64,000 bases of DNA from Fimbriimonadaceae bacterium (GCA_026129685.1 JAHCHO010000007.1:186001-250000); one strand, 5' to 3'. Positions 1 to 9,503 are shown, counted from the first letter of the stretch. A program made the numbers and translations. Notes: a model not told the origin generated them from the sequence alone.

Positions 1-718
1 GCTCCCCGTCCATGCAGGGCTTGGTGGGAGTGCGCGCGTAGTCCTTCGCCACCATTTCGTCGTTGGGAGCCAGTGGGACGCAGTGGCCGCTCTGAAGCAT
101 GTGGAAGTCGAGCCAACGCTCGTTCGGCCAGTAGTCCCCCGAACTGCTGCCGCCCCGGGGGTGGAACGAGATCGGCGACTTCCCGCTCTTGCCTGCCCGA
201 AGTCCCTTCGCCATCGCGCGCAGGACCGCCCGGTGTTCCACCGTGCGTACCGCCCGATCGCCGCCCAGAATCCAGACGATCGGCTTGCCCGCGTAGCGGT
301 CGGACAGGAACCGGCCGTAGACCTCCGCGTTCTGCTGGCTGAACACCACCGGCCCACCGCCCGCCTCGTCGGTCCACTTGTCGCCCCAGGTCGGGAGCAT
401 TCCGACGGTCAGGCCGAGCAGCGCCGCGCGGGCCACCGCGTGGTCCACCAGTTGGAAGTAGGCGTCGTTCGGTCGGGTCGGGTCCATGTCGTGGAGGGGA
501 AGATGGCCCTCGGCGTTGGGTGTGCGGAGACCGTCGAACTCGGCGAGGCAGACCGCCTGAATCACGGTGAACCCCTGCGCGGCCCGGGTCGCAACGTAAT
601 GCTCGATCTCGTCGCGGGTCAAGCGATGAAACAACTCCCAAGCAGTGTCGCCCAGGTAGAAGAAGGGCTTGCCGTCCGCTCGCGCAAGGTAGCGACGGTT
701 GTCGGAAACGCGAATCAT
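1..718 (-). CDS. DUF4038 apiosidase-like glycoside hydrolase (partial, C-terminus off the window)
   Basis: The first 239 codons are visible; the frame stays open to the left edge. The N-terminus carries the typical DUF4038 opening (FFYLGDTAWELFHRL), then MLPTWGDKW, FSQQNAEVYGRFLSDRY and VWILGGDR, as in the catalytic TIM barrel of apiosidase-like (GH140-related) enzymes. These act on plant pectin side chains or related glycans. No signal peptide is visible at the ATG at 718, so the enzyme is cytoplasmic or the start lies elsewhere; no better start was found upstream. Family call is good; substrate is unknown. Confidence 0.8.
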   Translation of the reverse strand, partial: MIRVSDNRRYLARADGKPFFYLGDTAWELFHRLTRDEIEHYVATRAAQGFTVIQAVCLAEFDGLRTPNAEGHLPLHDMDPTRPNDAYFQLVDHAVARAALLGLTVGMLPTWGDKWTDEAGGGPVVFSQQNAEVYGRFLSDRYAGKPIVWILGGDRAVRTVEHRAVLRAMAKGLRAGKSGKSPISFHPRGGSSSGDYWPNERWLDFHMLQSGHCVPLAPNDEMVAKDYARTPTKPCMDGE

Positions 719-811
719 GGGGTCGGGTTCTGGTGGCGGCGGGTCGTTCCTTCCCCGGTGGGCCGGAAGGCAGGGTCTCCGGCCGTCGCTCTCAAACGCG
801 AGGAACGCGCG

Positions 812-843
812 TCATGAGGGATCATGATTTGTCATGCTACAAT
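812..843 (+). promoter_or_regulatory. Promoter and probable operator of the antitoxin/Doc operon
   Basis: TCATG occurs three times at exact 10-bp spacing (812-816, 822-826, 832-836), immediately before a TACAAT -10 box (838-843). Boxes one helical turn apart over a promoter are what an autoregulating ribbon-helix-helix antitoxin would bind. Promoter and binding are inferred. Confidence 0.5.
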
Positions 844-862
844 CGCCAAGAGGATTCCCACC

Positions 863-1087
863 GTGGCCACCAAGCAGAAGTTCGCGACCCAAGTTGACGC
901 CGACCTCCTCGCGATGACGCGCCAGATCGCCGAGTCCGAGGGGCGGCAGCTCCAGTCCATCGTCGAAGAGGCGCTGTTGGACTTGGTCGAAAAGCGCAAA
1001 CGAGACAGGCCTCGCGCCAACGTGCTCGCGCACTACGAAGCGAGCTTGGCCCAGTTTGGGTCCCTCTACGAGCGTCTGGCCCGGTGA
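863..1087 (+). CDS. Antitoxin-like small protein (RHH type) of a Doc toxin pair
   Basis: A 74-residue protein. The GTG at 863 is preferred over an upstream ATG at 824 because AGAGG lies about 9 nt upstream and the earlier start would precede the -10 box at 838-843. It begins VATKQKFATQVDADLLAM, a beta strand followed by helices typical of ribbon-helix-helix antitoxins (sequence-specific DNA binding by the strand), and ends in a basic C-terminal tail likely to mask the toxin. Its stop overlaps the toxin start by GTGA. The family call rests on pattern and context. Confidence 0.65.
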   Translation: MATKQKFATQVDADLLAMTRQIAESEGRQLQSIVEEALLDLVEKRKRDRPRANVLAHYEASLAQFGSLYERLAR

Positions 1088-1461
1088 CCGAACACCTGAC
1101 GCTCGTCGAAGTCCTGGCGATCCACGCCGATCAGATCGAGCGGTTTGGCGGGGCTCCGAGTGTCCGCGACCTGGGACTCGTCGAAGCGGCGCTGTTCCGA
1201 CCTCAGTCCGGCTACTACTCGGACGTGATTCAGCAGGCGGCCGCCCTGTGGGAGAGCCTCGCGCAGAACCACGCATTCGTGGACGGCAACAAGCGCGTCG
1301 CGTTCGCCTCCACCGATGTGTTCCTTCGGCTCAACGGGGTCTCGGTTACGGCGACCCCCGAGCAAGCGTACGCCTTCATCTCGATCTTGTACCGCGACGG
1401 CCGTTTCGTGTTCGAGGAACTCGAACGTTGGCTTCGCGACAACACCCGCTCGGTGCGGTAG
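1084..1461 (+). CDS. doc: Death-on-curing (Doc/Fic fold) toxin
   Basis: A 125-residue protein with the Fic/Doc core motif HAFVDGNKRVAF (family pattern HxFx[D/N]xNKR), whose His is the catalytic base and whose Asn-Lys-Arg binds the phosphate. Phage P1 Doc phosphorylates EF-Tu and halts translation; this protein probably does the same. The N-terminus LTLVEVLAIHADQI and the segment around GGAPSVRDLGLVEAAL are also characteristic. It starts with GTG inside the antitoxin stop codon, so the two are translationally coupled. Confidence 0.88.
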   Translation: MTEHLTLVEVLAIHADQIERFGGAPSVRDLGLVEAALFRPQSGYYSDVIQQAAALWESLAQNHAFVDGNKRVAFASTDVFLRLNGVSVTATPEQAYAFISILYRDGRFVFEELERWLRDNTRSVR

Positions 1462-1531
1462 GGAGCGGCCACAAAAATTCGGGCGTTGCCGACCAGGTTG
1501 CGATTGCGGTTGCCGGGGGGACGATGGAATC

Positions 1532-1606
1532 TGGAGCGGGTGACGGGACTCGAACCCGCAACATTCAGCTTGGGAAGCTGACGCTCTACCGTTGAACTAC
1601 ACCCGC
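1532..1606 (-). tRNA. tRNA-Gly (anticodon CCC)
   Basis: A cloverleaf folds from 1606 down to 1532, with acceptor GCGGGTG/CACCCGC, D-loop AGTTCAACGGTAGA, anticodon stem TCAGC/GCTGA around loop TTCCCAA and T-loop GTTCGAG. The 3' CCA is encoded. The anticodon CCC reads GGG glycine codons. Confidence 0.93.
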
Positions 1607-1639
1607 TCGACGGCTACCGGAACCATACCCCAAGCGCCG

Positions 1640-2332
1640 TCACCCCGGAAAGTCCGCCCCGCCGTCCTGTCCGTGGTCGCACTCCGCCAACATCGTGCGT
1701 CCCTTCTTGCCGGGGGTCGCCGAGAACTGGGCGGCCATCACGCGAAGGACCCGTCCCTCCACCGGCGGCACGCTCCCCAGTTCGCCCTCGACGGATAGGA
1801 GGGTCCCCGAAGTCCGATCGACGACCGCGGTGTAGCGCGCCAGCGTGGGAAGCCTGCCGCCGAAGTCAAGGTCGAAGGAACCGGACAATCGGACGCGATC
1901 CGGGTCGAGAGAGAGGACCCTCACGATTCCCGTGAGCCCCGGTCCGGTGACGAAGCCCGACTCGCCCGCTCCCAGCGGCCCGTCCGGGTAGAGCGAGAGT
2001 GCGGCCAGCCACGCTTCGGCGGCGGTCTTCACGCTGAAGGGGGTCTCCGGCGTTCGAGTCGGGAGTCCGCGCGCGTCCACCGGCTGCGCCGTTCCCGGCG
2101 CGTCGGGCAGATGAAGGGGATGGCAGGTCAGCTTCACGTCGAAACTGCTGAGGGAAAGGGTGCGGGTCCCGTCCCCGAAGGCTCGTTCCGCGTCGAAGGC
2201 CACGCGCATTTCGCCCACGTTCGTCCGCATCGCGCCTTCGACGTGCATCGCGAACGTTCCGGGCGCGGGCGGAGTCCATCGGTCCGGCGGTGGCAGAATA
2301 GCTAGGGCGAGAATCGTCGCGGTGATGAGCAT
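1640..2332 (-). CDS. Exported protein of unknown function
   Basis: A 230-residue protein starting at the ATG at 2332, with ACGAGG five bases upstream. The ATG at 2350 is less likely because the chosen start gives a clean signal peptide (LITATILALAILPPPD). The mature part is rich in beta strands with alternating hydrophobic residues and one pair-capable Cys at each end (LTCHPLH, LAECDHG). No family was recognised. It stands alone between tRNA-Gly and a divergent ATPase. Confidence 0.6.
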   Translation of the reverse strand: MLITATILALAILPPPDRWTPPAPGTFAMHVEGAMRTNVGEMRVAFDAERAFGDGTRTLSLSSFDVKLTCHPLHLPDAPGTAQPVDARGLPTRTPETPFSVKTAAEAWLAALSLYPDGPLGAGESGFVTGPGLTGIVRVLSLDPDRVRLSGSFDLDFGGRLPTLARYTAVVDRTSGTLLSVEGELGSVPPVEGRVLRVMAAQFSATPGKKGRTMLAECDHGQDGGADFPG

Positions 2333-2585
2333 GGGCGCCTCGTTTCCCATTCAACGCCACCGACGCGACGTCGGAACGTCCCCCTTTCCATGCCGGTAAC
2401 GGCTCGTGAGGCGACCGCAACGGTGGGCGAGACGCGCACCGACGCCCGCCAACCGAGACGTGGAAACGGGAACCCCAGGTCTGCCCCATCCAAAGTTCCG
2501 GAATCCGGGGGCGGTCGTCGAGGGCTGCCATCGTGCCGCCAAATGGGCGATAATTCCCCACGCTGATGGGTATTATCCCGACACA

Positions 2586-3818
2586 ATGATCCCGCGACAG
2601 GCTTCCCGGCGGCTCGGCGAGGCCCTCGACGACACGCCCGTGGTGCTCGTCCAAGGGCCGCGCCAATGCGGCAAGTCCACCCTCGCCGAGACGGTGGCCG
2701 CTGAGAGGGGAATGAGACGGGTGACCCTCGACGATCCCCTCGCCCTCGACGCCGCCCTCCGGAACCCCACCGAGTTCCTCGCCGCCAACGGCCCCGCGCT
2801 GCTCGTGGACGAGGTCCAGCGCGCCCCGGATCTGTTCCTGGCCATCAAGCGCGCGGTGGACCGTGACCGTCGTCCCGGCCGCTTCCTGCTGACCGGCTCG
2901 GCGAACGTCCTCCTCCTGCCCAAGATCGCCGATTCGCTCGCCGGCCGGATGGAGATCGTGCCCCTCTGGCCGTTTTCCGAAGCGGAGATCGAGGGGACCG
3001 ACGGCGATCTTGTCGAGTCGCTCTTTTCGGTAGGCCCGCTCGCCGCCCCCCCGACGCCGCCGAACCTCGACGAACGCCTGCTTCGAGGCGGGTTTCCCGA
3101 ACCCGTCTCGCGGAGTGGCCCTTCGCGCCGACAAGCCTGGTTTGCCGCCTACGCCAAAACCCTCGTCGAGCGGGACGTGCGGGACCTCGCGAACATCGAG
3201 GGTCTCAACGCGTTGCCGCGTCTCCTTCGGCTGATCGCCGCCCGCTCCGGCGAGACCCTCAATCTGAGTTCGCTGAGCCGGGAGACGGGGGTCCCGCACA
3301 CCACCCTCACCCGCTACGTCTCGCTCCTCGAAGCGGCGTTCCTGATCGTCCAGGTGCCGCCCTTCTCGTTCGACGGCGGCCAACGCCTCATCAAGACCCC
3401 GCGCGCGTACCTGAGCGACTCCGGGTTGCTCGGCCACTTCCTCGGCGCCGACCCGAGGCGACTCGCCCAAGACGAGCCGCTGCGCGCACGGCTCCTCGGC
3501 ACCTTCGTGGCGATGACCCTCCGCAAGGCGTTGGACGCCTCCGATACCGGGGCGGCCCTTCACCACCTTCGCACCGTCAAGACCCACGAGGTCGAGTTCG
3601 TCCTCGAGCACCCCGATGGGCGCATGGTCGGACTCACTGTTGTTCCTGTCGCCCACCCCGCGCCGCGCGACCTGCGCGGTCTCGAGTTCCTGCGCGAACT
3701 GGCGGGCGACCGCTTCCATCGCGGCGTCCTGCTCCACCTCGGCGAGGCTGCCACCTCGGTCGCGCCGGGGATCGCGGCCCTGCCCATCGGCTCCCTCTGG
3801 ACCCCGCCGGCGGTATAA
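2586..3818 (+). CDS. AAA+ family ATPase with C-terminal DUF4143 domain
   Basis: A 410-residue protein of the COG1373 type. It has Walker A GPRQCGKST near residue 26, Walker B ALLVDEVQ, the sensor-like FLLTGSAN, and a C-terminal DUF4143 region with a winged-helix segment (SLSRETGVPHTTLTRYVSLLEAAFLI) and a nuclease-like end (VEFVLEHPDGR). The role of these ATPases is poorly known; many genomes carry scattered copies, often near mobile or toxin genes. A TATTAT box at 2571-2576 lies 9 nt before the ATG, so the leader is very short. Confidence 0.88.
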   Translation: MIPRQASRRLGEALDDTPVVLVQGPRQCGKSTLAETVAAERGMRRVTLDDPLALDAALRNPTEFLAANGPALLVDEVQRAPDLFLAIKRAVDRDRRPGRFLLTGSANVLLLPKIADSLAGRMEIVPLWPFSEAEIEGTDGDLVESLFSVGPLAAPPTPPNLDERLLRGGFPEPVSRSGPSRRQAWFAAYAKTLVERDVRDLANIEGLNALPRLLRLIAARSGETLNLSSLSRETGVPHTTLTRYVSLLEAAFLIVQVPPFSFDGGQRLIKTPRAYLSDSGLLGHFLGADPRRLAQDEPLRARLLGTFVAMTLRKALDASDTGAALHHLRTVKTHEVEFVLEHPDGRMVGLTVVPVAHPAPRDLRGLEFLRELAGDRFHRGVLLHLGEAATSVAPGIAALPIGSLWTPPAV

Positions 3819-3819
3819 T
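3814..3819 (+). promoter_or_regulatory. -10 box (TATAAT) for tRNA-Met
   Basis: A consensus TATAAT ends 14 nt before the mature tRNA 5' end. It overlaps the last codons of the ATPase gene. No good -35 hexamer is visible. Confidence 0.7.
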
Positions 3820-3833
3820 GGGCGTCTGCTCGT

Positions 3834-3910
3834 GGCGGAGTAGCTCAGTTGGTTAGAGCAAACGGTTCATACCCGTTAGGTCGTCAGTTCGAGTCTGACC
3901 TCCGCTACCA
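3834..3910 (+). tRNA. tRNA-Met (anticodon CAT)
   Basis: The 77-nt cloverleaf has acceptor GGCGGAG/CTCCGCT with a G-T first pair, anticodon stem AACGG/CCGTT around TTCATAC, T-arm GTCAG/CTGAC, and encoded CCA. It lacks the three G-C pairs of initiator anticodon stems, so it is elongator Met; a CAT-reading tRNA-Ile2 cannot be excluded by eye. Confidence 0.9.
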
Positions 3911-3934
3911 AGTCGCTTCCGTCTACAATCGGAC

Positions 3935-4693
3935 GTGCCTACGCGTTCGCGGCTAGCCTACGAGTCCGGCGGGGTCCGCCTCCCCTTCGACCTCTTTCGC
4001 CCCGAAACCGACGACGTTCGACCTCTCGTCGTGTGCCTTCACGGGGGCGGCTGGATCTCCGGCGACCCGAGCGACATGCGCGAGGTGGCGCTCGGTCTGG
4101 CCGCGGCAGGATACGTCGCCGCCGCACCGGCTTACCGCCTCGCGCCCCTCCATCCGTTTCCGGCGGCGGTCCAAGACGTTCACACCTTCCTCGCGACGAT
4201 TCGGCACATGGCCGACGAACTGCGCTTCGACCCGAACAAGGTCGCGACCCTTGGCAACAGCGCGGGCGGACACCTGAGCGCGATGTGCGGGGCGACCACC
4301 GTCGAGCCCGCGTACCGCGCGAACGCGGTTGTCGCGATCTGCCCGATCACCGACGTCTGCGACCCGCGCGCGAGCCACTATCCCATCTGCTGGTCCTTCC
4401 TCGAGCAGTTCATGGCACGGCCCTTCGAGGGAAACCAGGACTTCTATCGTTCCGCGAGCCCGGTCTACCAGGTCGGCCCCGATTCGCCGCCCTACCTCAT
4501 CGTTCACGGCGAGGCAGACGACGTCGTGCCTCCCGAGCAGTCCGAACGGCTTGAAGCGGCGTTGAAGCGCGTAGGGGTCTGCGCGCATCGCGTCTCCCTG
4601 CCGGGCGAGGGTCATTCGTTCACCTACGGCGGATGGGCCGCCATCGAGCGCGGCTACCTCGCGTTCCTGAAGGAGGTGTTCGGCGATGCCTGA
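3935..4693 (+). CDS. Alpha/beta hydrolase, esterase/lipase (HSL-like)
   Basis: A 252-residue enzyme with the oxyanion-hole motif HGGGW, the nucleophile elbow GNSAGG (Ser109), an Asp in HGEADDVVPP and a His in GEGHSF. This matches acetyl esterases of the BD-FAE/HSL group, which hydrolyse short acyl or feruloyl esters. No signal peptide. The GTG at 3935 lies 5 nt after a TACAAT box (3924-3929), so the mRNA is probably leaderless. It overlaps the next gene by 8 nt and is likely co-transcribed with it. Confidence 0.85.
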   Translation: MPTRSRLAYESGGVRLPFDLFRPETDDVRPLVVCLHGGGWISGDPSDMREVALGLAAAGYVAAAPAYRLAPLHPFPAAVQDVHTFLATIRHMADELRFDPNKVATLGNSAGGHLSAMCGATTVEPAYRANAVVAICPITDVCDPRASHYPICWSFLEQFMARPFEGNQDFYRSASPVYQVGPDSPPYLIVHGEADDVVPPEQSERLEAALKRVGVCAHRVSLPGEGHSFTYGGWAAIERGYLAFLKEVFGDA

Positions 4694-5747
4694 GCGAGGC
4701 TTTCCCGAAGGTCACGAACGATTCGTGGACCTGCGCAGCGACACCGTGACCCGGCCCACCAAGGCGATGTACGACGCCATGCGGGACGCCGTTCTCGGCG
4801 ACGACGTTCTCGGCGACGAACCGACCGTCGCGCGTCTCGAAGCCCTGGCCGCCGAAAAGACGGGGAAGGAGGCGGCGGTCTTCGTCCCCTCGGGCACGAT
4901 GGGCAACCAGATCGCCCTTGCCTGCCACACCCAGCCCGGGGACGCCGTCATCTTCGAGGAGGAGGCGCACATGCTGTACTACGAGGTCGGCGCGCCGGGG
5001 GTCCTCTCCGGCGTCGTCTCGTGGACCCTCCCCAGCGAACGCGGCGCCCCCGATCCCGATGAGGTCGAGAAGCGCGTTTTGCGGGCCTCCCTCCACACCC
5101 CGGGCACGCGCGTGGTCTGCCTCGAAAACTCCCACAACCGCAAGGGCGGAGCGGTCATTCCCCTCGAGACGCACCGCGCCTACCGGCGGATGGCCGACCG
5201 TCACGGCATCGCGCTGCACCTGGACGGGGCGCGGGTGTTCAACGGGGCGGTCGCGCTGGGCGTCCCCGTGCGCGCCATCGCCGAGACGGTGGACTCGATC
5301 AACTTCTGCCTGAGCAAGGGTCTGCGCTCGCCCATCGGTTCGGTCCTTTGCGGGTGCGGGGCGTTCATCGAGAAGGCCCGGGTTTGGCGCAAGCGGCTCG
5401 GCGGCGGCATGCGCCAGGCGGGGTTGCTCGCCGCCTGCGGCATCGTCTCGCTGACCCAAGAGGTGGAGCGGCTCGCCGAGGACCACCGACGCGCCAAGGC
5501 GATCGCCGTCGCGCTCGACCAACTCCCAGGGATCTCGGTGGACGTGGCCGGGGTCGAGACGAACATCGTGCGGGTGAACGTGGACCGAGCCCCGGAATGG
5601 TCCCGGCAACTCGAACGGAGGGGAGTCCTGTGTCTGCCGTTCTCGGCGACCGTGCTGCGCCTGGTGTTGCACGCCGACGTGGACGACGAGCAGGCGTCTC
5701 GCGCCATCGCCGCCTTCGCCGAAGTCGCCGCTCAGACGGCCCGGTAG
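4686..5747 (+). CDS. ltaE: Low-specificity L-threonine aldolase
   Basis: A 353-residue PLP enzyme that cleaves L-threonine or L-allo-threonine to glycine and acetaldehyde. Hallmarks are LRSDTVTRPT at the N-terminus, GDDVLGDEPTV, the PLP-contacting VPSGTMGNQIAL, HLDGARVFN (Asp contacting the pyridine nitrogen) and the Schiff-base lysine in FCLSKGL (Lys211). Length fits the family. It starts inside the end of the hydrolase gene, with AAGGAGG upstream. Confidence 0.93.
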   Translation: MPERGFPEGHERFVDLRSDTVTRPTKAMYDAMRDAVLGDDVLGDEPTVARLEALAAEKTGKEAAVFVPSGTMGNQIALACHTQPGDAVIFEEEAHMLYYEVGAPGVLSGVVSWTLPSERGAPDPDEVEKRVLRASLHTPGTRVVCLENSHNRKGGAVIPLETHRAYRRMADRHGIALHLDGARVFNGAVALGVPVRAIAETVDSINFCLSKGLRSPIGSVLCGCGAFIEKARVWRKRLGGGMRQAGLLAACGIVSLTQEVERLAEDHRRAKAIAVALDQLPGISVDVAGVETNIVRVNVDRAPEWSRQLERRGVLCLPFSATVLRLVLHADVDDEQASRAIAAFAEVAAQTAR

Positions 5748-7264
5748 AGGTCGCGCAAGCCTCGAGGCGAAAGGTACGCCTGGGGCCTGCCCGCCAAAGC
5801 CATCCCGACGACCGCGAGATGAACCAGGGGCAGCGTCGTCGCCCCGACGACCGTCAGCGGCACGTCGCCCAGCGGAGCCAGGCTTAGTCCGAACGCCAGC
5901 GCACAGGTCGCCAACGAGGCGAGCGCCGCCTTGCCCGTCCGGCTTCGGGAGTCGGCATCGCTCGGGAACACCCGCGCGGCCCAAACGAGCGATGCGCCGT
6001 ACACGACGACCGCCCCGACCGCCAGCCATGCCGCGAACAGGCCGGTGCCGAGGTGCGAGGGACCCTTCCCCACCTCGAGCGCCGTCGGTCCCCAAACCCC
6101 GCCCGGTCCGCCGAACAGCCGAACCGCCCCCTCGTTGAACGCTTCGCGCCCCCAGGTGCCCGCGATGCCGCCCACGACGACCACGATCGCGCCCAGCCAG
6201 CACCACGCCGGCGCGTAACCCCGTCCGCTCGCCGTCAAGGCGTACCCCGCCAGGGTCCCGAGGGATCGCAACCCAAAGAAAACGCAGAGGCACGCAAAGG
6301 GCACGACGCTCCCAAGAAACTTGTCGCCCAGCAACGTCAGCACGATCGGCTTTGCCAGGAAGAACAGCCCCCCGTACACCGGAACCGCGAACAGCAGCGC
6401 CGCCGCGAGCGAGCGTCGGTAGACGTGCGCGAACCGGGCGGCGTCCTCCGTCTGCTTGCTGTACGCGACGTACAGAGTCCGGCTGAGGGGGTTGCTGAAG
6501 AAGTCGAACGGCTTCTGAGCCCAACTCTTCGCCAGGCCGTACCATCCGTTCGCCACCGTTCCGAACACCTTCGTGACGAACAGCCCGTCCACCAGGTGGA
6601 AGACCGTGCCGAGGAGGTTCGTCGCCATAACCCCTCGTGCTTTCTTCGAGAGTTCGGCCATCGCCCGGAGCCGAAACACCGGTCGGGGTGGTGGCGCCAT
6701 CCGGAACGCGAACGGCACGTAGAAGACCGCCCGGCACACCATCTGCGCGATCAGTCCCGCGTAACCGTGCCCCAAGAGGACCATCGTCAGGCCCACGAGA
6801 TACGAGAGGAAGGTCGGCACCACTTCCGCGATGCCCGAATCCCGAAACCGCTCCTGGCGCAACAGCTCCGCCTTCGGGATGGTCGTCAGACCGGTCACGA
6901 TCACGACCGCCGCCACGATGGGCACGCTCCAGGCCAGGTCCGGGATCTGGAAGAACGCCGCCAGCGGTTGGCGAAGCGCGATCAAGACCGTCGCCGCGAC
7001 CAGCGCCGAGACGATCGCGAGCCCGAAGTACGCCCCGCGCCGTTCCGGCGAACCGTCGGAATCGGCGATGTAGGTCAGGCTCAAACCCGCGTCGCGAAAC
7101 ACCTCCACGAAGGTCAGGATCTGGAGCAGCAACAGGTAGTGCCCCATCTGCCCCGGCCCCAAAATGCGCGCGATGACGAGACCGAGAATGGGGAAGACGG
7201 CTTGCGATACGAAGTTGAAGAGGAACGTCCAGGCGAAACCGACCGCCACCGAACGGCGGTTCAC
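5732..7264 (-). CDS. Polysaccharide flippase (Wzx/MATE-like membrane protein)
   Basis: A 510-residue polytopic membrane protein with about a dozen hydrophobic helices, starting [18 protein letters not shown]. The pattern [22 protein letters not shown] is characteristic of the polysaccharide-synthesis (oligosaccharidyl-lipid flippase) family, which moves lipid-linked sugar repeats across the inner membrane. The GTG at 7264 overlaps the stop of the upstream glycosyltransferase by GTGA. The gene is convergent with ltaE, overlapping it by 16 nt. Substrate is unknown. Confidence 0.85.
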   Translation of the reverse strand: MNRRSVAVGFAWTFLFNFVSQAVFPILGLVIARILGPGQMGHYLLLLQILTFVEVFRDAGLSLTYIADSDGSPERRGAYFGLAIVSALVAATVLIALRQPLAAFFQIPDLAWSVPIVAAVVIVTGLTTIPKAELLRQERFRDSGIAEVVPTFLSYLVGLTMVLLGHGYAGLIAQMVCRAVFYVPFAFRMAPPPRPVFRLRAMAELSKKARGVMATNLLGTVFHLVDGLFVTKVFGTVANGWYGLAKSWAQKPFDFFSNPLSRTLYVAYSKQTEDAARFAHVYRRSLAAALLFAVPVYGGLFFLAKPIVLTLLGDKFLGSVVPFACLCVFFGLRSLGTLAGYALTASGRGYAPAWCWLGAIVVVVGGIAGTWGREAFNEGAVRLFGGPGGVWGPTALEVGKGPSHLGTGLFAAWLAVGAVVVYGASLVWAARVFPSDADSRSRTGKAALASLATCALAFGLSLAPLGDVPLTVVGATTLPLVHLAVVGMALAGRPQAYLSPRGLRDLYRAV

Positions 7265-8382
7265 GCGAATCTCCGCAGCGCGGCCAGCGTCTTCTCCGCC
7301 GTCGCCCGCCAACTGAACTCCGCCGCTCGCCGCAACCCGGCCTCCACGACGGATTGGCGCTGGTCGCCGAGATTCAGAACCCGTTCGAGCGCCGCCGCCA
7401 ACGCCTCCGGCGACCGGGGGTCGCACAGAATCGCCGCGTCTCCCCCGACTTCCGGCAAGGACGAAACGTTGGAGGTCACCACCGGTGCGCCGAGGCTCAT
7501 CGCTTCGAGAACGGGCAACCCGAACCCTTCGTACAGCGAGGGGTAGGCGAACGCTTCGCAGCAGGCCATCAGGCTGGGCACGTCCGCGTCGTCCACGAAC
7601 CCGAGAAACGTGATCCGGTCGGTCAAACCGAGTTCTTCCGCCGCGCGGAAGACCGGGGCGTCCTTCCACCCCTTCGCGCCCCCGACCACCAGGCCGACGT
7701 CCGCCCACTCCGGCTTCCTCGCGATGACCGAAAAGGCGCGGATCAGGCCCTCCACGTTCTTCCGAGGATTGATCCCGCCCAAGTTGAACAGGTACCTCGG
7801 CCAGGTCACCCCAAGGCCCCGGACCCGGTTCCACGCCGCGTCGTCGCGCGATACGACGCGACCCTCGGACCAAGACGCCAGCGGCGTCACGACCGCCTCC
7901 CGACGATAGAGCCGCTTGACGTCGGCCGCCGTCGCCTCGCTGTTCGCCAGCAGAAGGTCGGCACGTTTGCAGGCGTGACCGATCAGGAATCGCAGCCGTT
8001 GCGCCGCCCCGCTCTCGAACCACTCGGGGTAGAGCAAGGGGATGAGGTCGTGGACCATCGCCGCCTGGGCCGTCCGCTTCCAGATCGGGCAGGCGGTGTT
8101 GATGTTGAACAGCAGGTCCGCCCCTTCTCGCTTCGCCGCGATGGTGGAAAACAGCGAGAACCACGTCAGGCCTCGCCGCGTTTCCGCCTTTACCGTGCGC
8201 AGGTTCGGCATGCCCGCCCATTCGGGGGGTGGCTCGAACTCGCTTCGGTGGAAGATCACGAACTCGTCGTCCGGTGCGAGGGGGACCATCGCCTCGATCA
8301 GGCACCGCCCGTAACGCGCGGTTCCGTCCTGGCGGTAGTCCCGGGCGTTCGTCAGGTGGTAGGCGTCGATCGCGATGCGCAT
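7261..8382 (-). CDS. Glycosyltransferase, GT4 family (GT-B fold)
   Basis: A 373-residue retaining glycosyltransferase. The C-terminal donor domain has [11 protein letters not shown], the phosphate-contacting VVGGAKGW region, [20 protein letters not shown] and the GT4 signature [22 protein letters not shown]. It probably adds a sugar to a lipid-linked glycan exported by the adjacent flippase. A TACAAT box (plus-strand 8401-8406 reversed) lies 18 nt before the ATG. Confidence 0.9.
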   Translation of the reverse strand: MRIAIDAYHLTNARDYRQDGTARYGRCLIEAMVPLAPDDEFVIFHRSEFEPPPEWAGMPNLRTVKAETRRGLTWFSLFSTIAAKREGADLLFNINTACPIWKRTAQAAMVHDLIPLLYPEWFESGAAQRLRFLIGHACKRADLLLANSEATAADVKRLYRREAVVTPLASWSEGRVVSRDDAAWNRVRGLGVTWPRYLFNLGGINPRKNVEGLIRAFSVIARKPEWADVGLVVGGAKGWKDAPVFRAAEELGLTDRITFLGFVDDADVPSLMACCEAFAYPSLYEGFGLPVLEAMSLGAPVVTSNVSSLPEVGGDAAILCDPRSPEALAAALERVLNLGDQRQSVVEAGLRRAAEFSWRATAEKTLAALRRFA

Positions 8383-8453
8383 GCCGGTGAGTCCGCGAGG
8401 ATTGTAGCCCCTGGGCGGCGAACGAAAGGGAGTCGAACTAGACTGGGACGCGT

Positions 8454-9503
8454 ATGAAGGTCATCGTCGTCGGAGCTGGAATCATGGGGGCGTGCGCCGC
8501 CCGGGAGTTGGCGCGCCGGGGTCACGCCGTCACGGTTTGGGACCAGTACGAGCCCGGCCACCGCATGGGGAGTTCGCACGGATACTCCCGCATCGTCCGC
8601 AAAGCCTATCCCGACCCTTTCTACACCGAGATCATGGCGGAGGGTTACCCTCTTTGGCGGGAGATCGCCGAGGGGTCGCCCGAACCGATCCTTCACGAAG
8701 TCGGTCTGCTCTACTTCGGCGCGGCCTCGTCCCCCACTCTGCGCGCCGTCGCCGAGGGACTGGCGAGTGTGGACGAGCCCTTCGAGCATCTCGTCGGCGG
8801 CGCCGCGCGCCGCGTCTTCCCGTCGCTTCGGCTGAACGACGACGAGATGGGAATCTGGACCCCCCGCGCGGGTTGGGTCCACGCCCAGCGCGCCGTGCGC
8901 TGGATCCTCGTCGACGCCGAGCGGCACGGAGCCGAGGTCGAGCGCAAGCGAGCCACCTCCCTCGCCGCCCTCGAGCAGAATCACGACTTCGTCCTCGTCT
9001 GCCCGGGTCCGTGGATTCGCGACTTCGTGAACCTCGAGGTGGAGGTGACCCTCCAGACCGTCGCTTACGTTCGTCAACACCTCGAGGGCCCCGTCTGGAT
9101 CGAGGACTCCCCCGACTTCGTCTACGGGTTCCCCTCGGAGCCGGGCCAAGGCTCGTTCAAGCTGGCGATGCACCGTCACGGCCACCTGTGCGATGCCCGC
9201 CTCGCCGGCCGCGAGCCGGACTACAGTGTCCTGAAGAGCCTCGCCGAAACCTGCGAGCGCCGCTTCGGACTCCGCGATATGGAGTTGGAGGACATTCAGG
9301 GCTGCCTCTACACGAACACCCCGGACGAGGACTTTCGCTTCGGGAGCCTGGGTCCGAACGCCGTCTGGCTCTCCGCCTGCAGCGGCCACGGCTTCAAGTT
9401 CGGCCCGTGGTTCGGTCGGCTTCTCGCCGACGTCGCCGAAGGAAAGCGCTCCCTGGACCAATACCCGCGGTTCCATCGCCATCCCGGGCGCGCGATGGCC
9501 TGA
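8454..9503 (+). CDS. FAD-dependent amine oxidoreductase, monomeric sarcosine oxidase type
   Basis: A 349-residue flavoenzyme. The N-terminus has the dinucleotide motif VVGAGIMGACAARELARRG, then GSSHGYSRIVRKAYPDP, which is diagnostic of monomeric sarcosine oxidase / N-methyltryptophan oxidase. The segment GCLYTNTPDEDF holds the Cys that carries covalent FAD in that family, followed by SACSGHGFKFGP. It probably oxidatively demethylates an N-methylated amino acid, releasing formaldehyde and peroxide. A TAGACT box at 8439-8444 precedes the start by 9 nt. Confidence 0.88.
   Translation: MKVIVVGAGIMGACAARELARRGHAVTVWDQYEPGHRMGSSHGYSRIVRKAYPDPFYTEIMAEGYPLWREIAEGSPEPILHEVGLLYFGAASSPTLRAVAEGLASVDEPFEHLVGGAARRVFPSLRLNDDEMGIWTPRAGWVHAQRAVRWILVDAERHGAEVERKRATSLAALEQNHDFVLVCPGPWIRDFVNLEVEVTLQTVAYVRQHLEGPVWIEDSPDFVYGFPSEPGQGSFKLAMHRHGHLCDARLAGREPDYSVLKSLAETCERRFGLRDMELEDIQGCLYTNTPDEDFRFGSLGPNAVWLSACSGHGFKFGPWFGRLLADVAEGKRSLDQYPRFHRHPGRAMA

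Noticed and set aside
1866-3737. A 623-residue minus-strand frame
   Set aside because: It is antisense to the DUF4143 ATPase, is low-complexity Arg/Gly/Glu-rich and has no domain.
4620-6737. A 705-residue minus-strand frame
   Set aside because: Antisense to ltaE and out of frame with the flippase; no domain or start signal.
5732-8305. An 857-residue minus-strand frame
   Set aside because: Only the flippase part (up to 7264) is real. The rest is Arg/Gly-rich antisense or out-of-frame sequence of the glycosyltransferase gene.
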